From an uncultured Porphyromonadaceae bacterium (GTDB taxonomy: Bacteria; Bacteroidota; Bacteroidia; Bacteroidales; Muribaculaceae), in contig CAMWUZ010000140.1 in NCBI GenBank assembly GCA_947177595.1, forward strand, positions 1-5,211: DNA of 5,211 nt, in the 5' to 3' direction. Below the pieces are notes generated by a model, which saw only the letters and a list, made by a program, of their open reading frames with translations, had not been told where the DNA came from and searched no databases. Each line of letters starts with the position of its first letter. Position 1 is the first letter of the stretch. This document shows positions 1 to 5,211 of the stretch, piece by piece. The position numbers were made by a program, and so were the translations under genes.

Positions 1-2
1 AA

Positions 3-134
3 GAACTCAGGGCAAAAGCTGACGGAGAGAACCGCTCCACCCTCGTGTTCCCCGGAATAGGCAAAGATACCCAGAGCGTAAACTTCATTGAAAGCGCCAA
101 CTGGAACTTGAAAAATATCAGATTAGTACCCTAA
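3..134 (+). CDS. C-terminal end of an unidentified protein sharing a domain block with its downstream neighbours (5' part outside window)
   Basis: Only the last 43 codons and a TAA stop are present; this is the only one of the three + frames open across this stretch. The fragment contains STLVFPGIG, then SVNFIES, and ends NWNLKNIRLVP. This closely resembles the block that closes the N-terminal domain of the next protein (FDLIFEPLP, then MIFSEG, then GWTLGLDL) and fits a pattern I know from Bacteroidales TlpA-like proteins (F-x-L-x-F-x-x-L-P, D-F-I-E, W-x-I-x-G-I-x-L). I infer that the protein ends with this beta-rich domain and has no thioredoxin domain after it. The stop is 11 bases before the next start, so the genes are very likely co-transcribed. 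What lies upstream and what the protein does cannot be told. The reading frame is secure; the family assignment is moderate. Confidence 0.75.
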   Translation, partial: ELRAKADGENRSTLVFPGIGKDTQSVNFIESANWNLKNIRLVP

Positions 135-145
135 TATAAAACTAT

Positions 146-2014
146 ATGAAAAAAGCATTAGTCTCTTCGGCTATCCTCATTGCGATGTTAACCGCGTGCT
201 CATCAAGCCGTCGCGTGGTGGAAATGCCCGAAATCACCGTTTCAAACCAGACATCTCTTGATCTCCAGCGCGTTGAGCTATCCGATACCGCGACCACTCT
301 TCATGCAAAGGCTATGTACAGACCCGGCGGATGGATCAGGATTGCGAAGGATTCTTATTTGGAGACTCCTGACGGTAAGCGCTATAAGCTCAAATATGGC
401 AACGGAATAGTGCTGGGAGCGGAACATAACATGCCGGAATCTGGTATAACTGAATTTGACCTAATCTTTGAGCCGCTACCAATTAAAACCAATGAAATGA
501 TTTTCAGCGAAGGAAACGGCGGTTGGACTTTGGGACTGGACCTCAACGGAAAACTGGAAGATTATCCGGAAGGACTGCCGGATACACTGAAAACAAGTAA
601 TCCGAGCGCTCAAATTCCCGAAGTGTCGTTTGACATCGATTCAGCCACTGTCAACTTCCATATACTCAACTATAACCCAGTAATGGGAAACAAGCTGAAT
701 TATGCCATAGAACAGATTTCCGGACAAATCACGGATGCACCCGCTATAGATATTGATGCAAACGGCAATGGCAGACTTAAGTTGCTTTGTCATGGCACAA
801 GCGGTATTTCAGCATTGAATATCGGAGGATTCAGTCTGATCGGAGATGCCACTGTCAACCCCGGAGAAACCATTGACATATATATGGATCCGTTGATTTC
901 CGGAAATGTGGTGATGAGACATTTGAGAAACGAACCTGCTGCTAATAATAAAAACTGGAGCTGGCACACCGGCACTTATTCTGATTTTGACGCGAATAAG
1001 CTTGACTCCAAAAATATTCTGCCACTTTATTCCGAAAAGTTCGGGAATTACCGCATGGGAGCGGACGAATATATTGACTATGTTCTTGCCGAATATGAGA
1101 AAGCGGAAAGAAGCATCAATAAAAGTGAGACCCTATCCCCTCTTTCCAAAGAAAAAACCCTGATAGATATAAAAGCCAATACTATCGAGGCTATCGGGAA
1201 GTACAAATATTTCCTGAATCGCAGCTATTGGGCAGCTCACGGTAAGTGGGGGCAGCCGGTACCCGCAGATTCTATAACTTGCGAACTGACTCCGGAACAT
1301 TTTGCCAAAGTTTCTGAATTTATCGATCTCAATGACCATCGGCTGATTCTTGCTTCTTCATCCCCTATCTTCGCGCTACCCTTTAAGGAATGGGAGAAAT
1401 CGGGAGTCGATGCACAATTTCTTAATGAAACAGGAAAATACACTGAGGTGGTCAATACAATCAAAGCCGGCAAGGGAAGCGAGGAGGATATAACTCCTTT
1501 AGAGTCATACAGCAATCCTTTCTATGCCAAGTCAGCCAGAATATTTCTTAATGACGTAAGAAAATCGATGGCTGATATAGATATGTCGCTTTGTCAGCCT
1601 ACTCCCGATGTCCCTGCCGACAGTATTTTCGATGCTATAATAGCTCCTCACAAAGGTAAGGTAGTGATGGTTGACCTATGGAATACATGGTGTAGTCCTT
1701 GTCGGGCAGCCCTACAGCTTCATGAGCCGGAGAAATCAGGCGAATTAAGTTCTGAGGATATTGTGTGGATCTACATTGCCGATGAATCATCACCATTCAA
1801 AAAATATTTTGAAATGATTCCCGATATCAAAGGAGTGCATTACCGCCTTAATGAAGAACAGATTAGCTCTATAAGAAAAAGATTTGAAGTTGACGGCATT
1901 CCTTACTACATCCTGGTTGACCGGAAGGGAAATGCTACCGGTCGTCCGGATCTCCGTAATCCTGAACTGTATAAAAAGACTATTCTTGAAGAGCTTGCAG
2001 CCACTGTTGAATAA
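146..2014 (+). CDS. TlpA/ResA-like thiol-disulfide oxidoreductase, predicted lipoprotein (CSPC active site)
   Basis: Predicted periplasm-facing, membrane-anchored thioredoxin-fold protein that would reduce or exchange disulfides in exported proteins; the substrate is unknown. The signal peptide begins MKK, has a hydrophobic core and ends in the lipobox LTAC, with Cys18 as the lipidated residue. The residues after it (SSSRR) lack the acidic surface-export signal known for Bacteroidota lipoproteins, so I infer that it stays in the periplasm. Residues about 24-136 form a beta-rich domain containing WIRIAKDSYL, PESG and LIFEPLP. Residues about 162-250 form a second beta-rich domain ending NPGETIDIYMDP, like the DUF4369-type region of related proteins. 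Residues about 290-480 look helical and carry YRMGADEYIDY at 302-312. The C-terminal thioredoxin domain starts near 485, with WCSPC (Cys516, Cys519) and a probable cis-proline at Pro586 in GIPYYILVD. It is far longer than a bare TlpA domain but normal for this Bacteroidales group. There is no Shine-Dalgarno; the start is chosen because it gives the complete signal peptide. Confidence 0.9.
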   Translation: MKKALVSSAILIAMLTACSSSRRVVEMPEITVSNQTSLDLQRVELSDTATTLHAKAMYRPGGWIRIAKDSYLETPDGKRYKLKYGNGIVLGAEHNMPESGITEFDLIFEPLPIKTNEMIFSEGNGGWTLGLDLNGKLEDYPEGLPDTLKTSNPSAQIPEVSFDIDSATVNFHILNYNPVMGNKLNYAIEQISGQITDAPAIDIDANGNGRLKLLCHGTSGISALNIGGFSLIGDATVNPGETIDIYMDPLISGNVVMRHLRNEPAANNKNWSWHTGTYSDFDANKLDSKNILPLYSEKFGNYRMGADEYIDYVLAEYEKAERSINKSETLSPLSKEKTLIDIKANTIEAIGKYKYFLNRSYWAAHGKWGQPVPADSITCELTPEHFAKVSEFIDLNDHRLILASSSPIFALPFKEWEKSGVDAQFLNETGKYTEVVNTIKAGKGSEEDITPLESYSNPFYAKSARIFLNDVRKSMADIDMSLCQPTPDVPADSIFDAIIAPHKGKVVMVDLWNTWCSPCRAALQLHEPEKSGELSSEDIVWIYIADESSPFKKYFEMIPDIKGVHYRLNEEQISSIRKRFEVDGIPYYILVDRKGNATGRPDLRNPELYKKTILEELAATVE

Positions 2015-2041
2015 TTATCTCACCTTAAATAACATAAAATC

Positions 2042-3889
2042 ATGAAAAAACCCCTCCTTATTCTCCTCCTGTTCCTGGGAGTGCTGACTGCCTATTCTGA
2101 AACCCGCGTAGTGGAATTTCCGACTATCGGATGGAACAATATGATGAATATAATGGACATCCAAAATGTAACATTGTCTGACACGGCTACAATAATTGAT
2201 GTCAAGGTACGATCCCGTCGAGGAACAAGATTCATTATAAACGAAAGTTTTCTCATTACTGACAACGGTGATAAATATCCTCTGAAGTTGGCTAAAGGGA
2301 TTACCATTGGAGAGAGTAATATTCTAGATAATACCGGACGGAAAGAATTCAGTCTTATATTCGAGCCAATCCCTGTTAATAGTGACCGCTTGCTGTTTAA
2401 AGCCGGTAATTTATTGATGCAATTAGAACTTGGCACCACATCAGCTGTTCCCTCGGGATTACCGGAAAATTTAGCCAATCCTGATCTGAACCCTCAATTA
2501 CCGGAGCCTGTCTTGGCTATTGATTCAACAACTGTCAATGTTCATATTCTCGGCTATAAGCCATATATGGGCAATACACTCAATTATTCCATTCTGATGA
2601 TGGGAGGGACTTTAACTGAGCTTCCTCCCTTGGACATTGATGAAAAAGGAAATGCAAGTGTAACTTTTCTTCTGCACGGCATAGGTAGATTCTTCGCATA
2701 TACTCTCGGACGTACCAGAGTCAACGCAATTGCGACACTAAAACCCGGTGAAACGGTTGACCTATATATTGACCCTACATTCTCCGGTAAAAACGTGATG
2801 AAGAAATTCAGAGGAATCACCTCCGGTAAAACGTCATGGCACAACGGATATTATTCAACATTCGACGCTGCTGACACAGACAGCGACGCGGATATGAAAA
2901 TAATGAGTGGTAATTTTGGCGATTACCGAATGGGTGCGGACGAGTATGTGGACTATGCTCTTGCACAATATGAAAAAGCAGAAAAGAAGATCAATGACAA
3001 CCCCTCATTTAGTAATCTCGGTAAAATCAAATCAAAACTTTACAATAAAGCGAATCTCATTGTTGCTATAGGACAACCACAACGAATTCTAAGACGCAAC
3101 TACCGTACCGTAAAACAGGATTTTCTGGCAGAGATACCATCTGATTCCATTTCTTGTGAGCTAAAGCCGGAACACTATGAAAAAGTTGCCGAAATAGTAG
3201 ATGTCAACGATCCTTATCTCATGCTTCTGTTAGATATTATCCCTGAAATTCCATCTTCCGGTTGGATAGAGGTAGGAGCGGACGGCTCCTTTCTCAAAGA
3301 AACAGGAATGTATATCAACTCCGCAAGAAAATTCAAATCAGGCATAGGAAGCGAAGCTGATGTGGAGGTATTGAGGGAATTGAGCAATCCATTCTATGCA
3401 CAGTCAGCGGAATTATATCTGCATGATATGAAGGAAATACTTGCCAATGATGCAGCCAAACTCTTGTTGCCAACCCCTGATGTTGCACCAGACAGTATCT
3501 TCGAGGCTATCATCGCTCCGCACAAGGGAAAAGTCATAATGGTGGATTTCTGGGCTACATGGTGTGAACCATGCCTAAGATCTATCAAACAAAACGAACC
3601 GGAGAAGAGCGGAGAACTCAACTCTGAAGATATCGTGTGGGTCTATATAGCTGATGAATCGTCTCCGTTGCCAAAGTATCTTGAAATGATAAAGGATATT
3701 AAAGGTTTCCACTACAAACTTACTGAAGAACAGTATGCAGCGCTTAGTAAAAAAATGAATATCATAGGTTATCCTTATTACATTTTATTCGATCGTAAAG
3801 GCAATACCGTATATAAAGGTCTTTCAATGGCAACTCATGAAGAGTTCAAGAAAACTATCCTTGAAGCGCTCGCAGCCCCTGCGGAATAA
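2042..3889 (+). CDS. TlpA/ResA-like thiol-disulfide oxidoreductase, predicted soluble periplasmic paralogue (CEPC active site)
   Basis: Tandem paralogue of the preceding gene, colinear over its whole length and, by eye, identical at roughly half the positions. The order is signal peptide, beta-rich domain (about 24-130, with LIFEPIP), second beta-rich domain (about 158-246, with KPGETVDLYIDP), helical middle with YRMGADEYVDY at 295-305, and thioredoxin domain from about 477. The active site is WCEPC (Cys508, Cys511), the dipeptide found in Bacillus ResA. The probable cis-proline is Pro578 in GYPYYILFD. The N-terminus is a good signal peptide (MKK, then a run of leucines), but residue 18, which aligns with the lipobox cysteine of its neighbour, is tyrosine (LTAY). 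I therefore infer signal peptidase I cleavage and a soluble periplasmic protein. The gap from the upstream stop is 27 bases with no visible terminator, so the genes should be co-transcribed; a hairpin terminator follows. Active-site geometry is intact, so it is probably functional. The substrate cannot be inferred. Confidence 0.9.
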   Translation: MKKPLLILLLFLGVLTAYSETRVVEFPTIGWNNMMNIMDIQNVTLSDTATIIDVKVRSRRGTRFIINESFLITDNGDKYPLKLAKGITIGESNILDNTGRKEFSLIFEPIPVNSDRLLFKAGNLLMQLELGTTSAVPSGLPENLANPDLNPQLPEPVLAIDSTTVNVHILGYKPYMGNTLNYSILMMGGTLTELPPLDIDEKGNASVTFLLHGIGRFFAYTLGRTRVNAIATLKPGETVDLYIDPTFSGKNVMKKFRGITSGKTSWHNGYYSTFDAADTDSDADMKIMSGNFGDYRMGADEYVDYALAQYEKAEKKINDNPSFSNLGKIKSKLYNKANLIVAIGQPQRILRRNYRTVKQDFLAEIPSDSISCELKPEHYEKVAEIVDVNDPYLMLLLDIIPEIPSSGWIEVGADGSFLKETGMYINSARKFKSGIGSEADVEVLRELSNPFYAQSAELYLHDMKEILANDAAKLLLPTPDVAPDSIFEAIIAPHKGKVIMVDFWATWCEPCLRSIKQNEPEKSGELNSEDIVWVYIADESSPLPKYLEMIKDIKGFHYKLTEEQYAALSKKMNIIGYPYYILFDRKGNTVYKGLSMATHEEFKKTILEALAAPAE

Positions 3890-3911
3890 AACAATGAAAT
3901 TATAACCATTC

Positions 3912-3955
3912 AGGCATCGTTTTAGTCATATCCGGTTGAAACGATGCCTTTTATT
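3912..3955 (+). terminator. Probable Rho-independent terminator of the thioredoxin-like operon
   Basis: The arms AGGCATCGTTT (3912-3922) and AAACGATGCCT (3939-3949) are perfect 11-bp reverse complements around a 16-base loop (3923-3938), followed by a T-rich stretch (TTTT at 3949-3952, then ATT). It lies 22 bases after the stop of the second thioredoxin-like gene. The stem contains five G-C pairs, and the T run is short and interrupted, so termination may be incomplete. Because the first usable start of the next gene lies only 9 bases beyond the feature, the hairpin also fills the leader of that gene. Confidence 0.8.
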
Positions 3956-3964
3956 ATCAAATAT

Positions 3965-5211
3965 ATGACACGCCATTTACTTATCGCCTTACTCGCCACA
4001 CTCAATGCAGCCGCATCTTTTGGAGCAAAGCCATTGTCGATTATTCCGGCTCCAACAGCAATGGAACTTACTTCGGATAAGCCTGTCAGCTTGAAATTAC
4101 CGCTTGCCATCAGCATAGGCGAGGTCGATAGCTTATCGCGTGAAATGATTGAGCGGGAGGTGGAAAGTATCTCTCCCTTACTGATGCAGAATCCTCAGGA
4201 GGGAGCGGAAATAACATTTTGCACTAACACTCTGCAACCGATAGAAGGTTATCGCCTGACTATTAATGAAGGCGGAATAAAAATGGAAGCATCGTCCGCT
4301 GCCGGATTTTTTTACGGTCTTCAAACGTTAAAACGGCTTATGGGCACAGAGATTGTTGCAGGAGCGCAGAGTGGCTGCACATCCCTCCCCCCTGTTACTA
4401 TTACGGATGCTCCAAGGTTTGCCATCGCGGATTCATGCTTGATGTGAGCCGTCATTTCTTCTCAGCGGAGCAGATAAAAAAGATGCTTCGTCTCCTCGCT
4501 GCATACAAGATGAACAAATTCCACTGGCATCTCACCGATGACCAAGGCTGGAGATTGCCGGTTAAAGAGTACCCGCTGCTTACTACCGTCGGCGCCTCTC
4601 ATCCCGCAAATACACGAATGACTGATTTCAGCACACAAACGGAATATTTTACTACCGGACCGTCAAACACGGTGGCATATACTGCAGAAGAGATTCGCGA
4701 TGTGGTTGATTACGCATCTAAACTCAACATAGATATTATTCCGGAAATAGAGATGCCCGGACACCTCGCCGCCGCTATCGCCGCATACCCCCACCTAAGT
4801 TGCTATCCTGACAGCGCTCATGCTGTGCGTGACCTTCAAGGTATTTCAAAGGATGTACTCGATGTGTCGAATCCTGAGGCGATGAAATTCGTTAAAACAG
4901 TAATAGACTGCCTCGTGGACTTCTTTCCATACGATGTAATCCATATCGGCGGTGATGAGACTCCGACTGAAGCATGGGAACAAAGCGTTGGCTGCCGGAG
5001 AATGGTTGAGGAAAATGGTTTTACAGGCACGAACCAGGAAGAGAAATTCCGAAAACTCCAGAATTTGTTCACCTATGAAGTCAATGAATATGCCAAATCA
5101 AAGGGACGCAGACTCATGACATGGGATGAAGTTGTTACCGCACCTGGAGCCGATCTTGAGATTGCGCGGCAGATCAATCCGATTGTCATGGCATACGATA
5201 TTGTCTATGAT
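3965..5211 (+). pseudogene. GH20 beta-N-acetylhexosaminidase, frame broken by an apparent 1-bp loss; 3' end outside window
   Basis: Exported glycosidase that removes terminal GlcNAc/GalNAc from glycans by substrate-assisted catalysis. I prefer ATG 3965, which gives the signal peptide MTRHLLIALLATLNAAASFG; the in-frame ATG at 3944 lies inside the terminator stem. The mature N-terminus (PLSIIPAP, later EGYRLTI and GFFYGLQTLKRL) is the GH20b accessory domain. The frame then stops at TGA 4445-4447. The catalytic barrel continues uninterrupted in the -1 frame from 4426 to the window end: RGFMLDVSRHFF, HWHLTDDQGWR, PEIEMPGH, HIGGDE with the catalytic Asp-Glu pair at 4954-4959, and TWDE (Trp codon 5122). 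With one base restored after 4423 the gene reads as 416 codons so far, with Arg163, Asp331 and Glu332. Every active-site motif expected in this part is intact, so the break is either recent or a sequence error. Usual length is above 500 residues; the rest lies beyond the window. Confidence 0.92.
4421..4447 (+). other. Frameshift site in the GH20 gene
   Basis: Up to codon 4421-4423 the 3965 frame reads the expected GH20 motif DAPRFA. It then reads IADSCLM and stops. From 4426 the -1 frame reads RGFMLDVSRHF, the expected continuation. Family members commonly have an aromatic residue between the A and the R, and inserting one T between 4423 and 4424 would give TAT (Tyr), restoring A-Y-R-G-F. A single-base deletion therefore explains everything. 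It is not in a homopolymer, which makes a simple homopolymer-length error less likely. An in-frame ATG at 4435 could start a product lacking the signal peptide, but this is speculative. Confidence 0.9.

Larger units (their letters stand above)
146..3889 (+). repeat. Tandem gene duplication (two diverged copies of one TlpA-like gene)
   Basis: The two genes at 146-2014 and 2042-3889 are direct, diverged copies with the same domain order. Blocks almost unchanged between them include DSIF(D/E)AIIAPHKGKV, EPEKSGEL, SEDIVW and YIADESSP, all in the thioredoxin domain, and YRMGADEY in the helical middle. Even in these blocks many third codon positions differ, so the duplication is old and the similarity is kept by selection on the protein rather than by recent copying. 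The most divergent parts are the segments around residues 330-400 and the last 30 residues. Confidence 0.88.

Noticed and set aside
2092..2478. Antisense open frame opposite the second thioredoxin-like gene, and similar minus-strand frames elsewhere (for example 1237-1515 and 4836-5072)
   Set aside because: They lie wholly within well-supported + strand coding sequence, and their translations show no recognisable motif or domain.
1598..3574. Recent gene conversion between the thioredoxin domains of the two paralogues
   Set aside because: The protein blocks are nearly identical, but many third codon positions differ even within them, which fits purifying selection on an old duplication rather than recent copying.
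3944..3964. Longer GH20 start at ATG 3944
   Set aside because: This ATG lies inside the 3' arm of the terminator hairpin and adds MPFIIKY in front of a signal peptide that is already complete from 3965.
4387..4393. C CCC CCT run as a possible programmed -1 frameshift site feeding the GH20 catalytic frame
   Set aside because: The 0 frame still reads clear GH20 sequence (VTITDAPRFA) for ten codons after this run, so the switch happens later, at 4423-4426. All-C heptamers are also not typical bacterial slippery sites.
4445..4447. TGA read as selenocysteine or suppressed stop in the GH20 gene
   Set aside because: The homologous continuation is in a different frame, so decoding this TGA would not restore the protein.
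1..5211. A defence, mobile or other previously undescribed multi-gene system
   Set aside because: No nuclease, transposase, integrase, toxin-antitoxin, CRISPR or RNA element is visible. The genes are recognisable secreted redox proteins and a glycosidase; only the shared N-terminal domain and the paralogue split are unexplained.

Overview
The window looks like a piece of a Bacteroidota (Bacteroidales) chromosome, probably from a gut Muribaculaceae- or Bacteroides-like organism. The evidence is two large TlpA/ResA-type secreted thioredoxin-fold proteins with the long N-terminal extension typical of that order, a secreted GH20 hexosaminidase, AT-rich leaders without Shine-Dalgarno sequences, and mid-range base composition (judged by eye, not counted). 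The family placement rests on recognised protein motifs; the genus is a guess.

Layout, all on the + strand. Bases 3-134 are the last 43 codons of a gene that begins outside the window. After 11 bases comes a 622-residue lipoprotein with a C-terminal CSPC thioredoxin domain (146-2014). After a 27-base gap follows its 615-residue tandem paralogue with a CEPC active site (2042-3889). A perfect 11-bp hairpin with a T-rich tail (3912-3955) closes this group, which is probably one transcription unit of at least three genes. From 3965 to the window end runs a GH20 beta-N-acetylhexosaminidase gene whose reading frame is broken by an apparent one-base loss at about 4423/4424 and which is cut by the window edge.

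The two thioredoxin-like proteins share one architecture: signal peptide, N-terminal beta-rich domain, second beta-rich (DUF4369-like) domain, a helical middle with a strongly conserved YRMGADEY block, and a C-terminal TlpA-like domain. The partial upstream protein ends in what looks like the same block that closes the N-terminal domain of its neighbours, so the operon may be built from repeated use of that domain. The pair differs in two functionally relevant places. The lipobox cysteine of the first copy is a tyrosine in the second, so one should be membrane-anchored and the other soluble in the periplasm. The residue pair between the active-site cysteines also differs (SP against EP). Redox partners and substrates cannot be read from the sequence.

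The GH20 gene is an exported glycan-degrading enzyme, functionally unrelated to the redox pair as far as can be seen. I found no RNA gene, CRISPR array, insertion sequence, phage gene or defence system. The points most worth a second look are the lipobox loss, the shared domain block, the GH20 frameshift and the hairpin that fills the leader of the GH20 gene.
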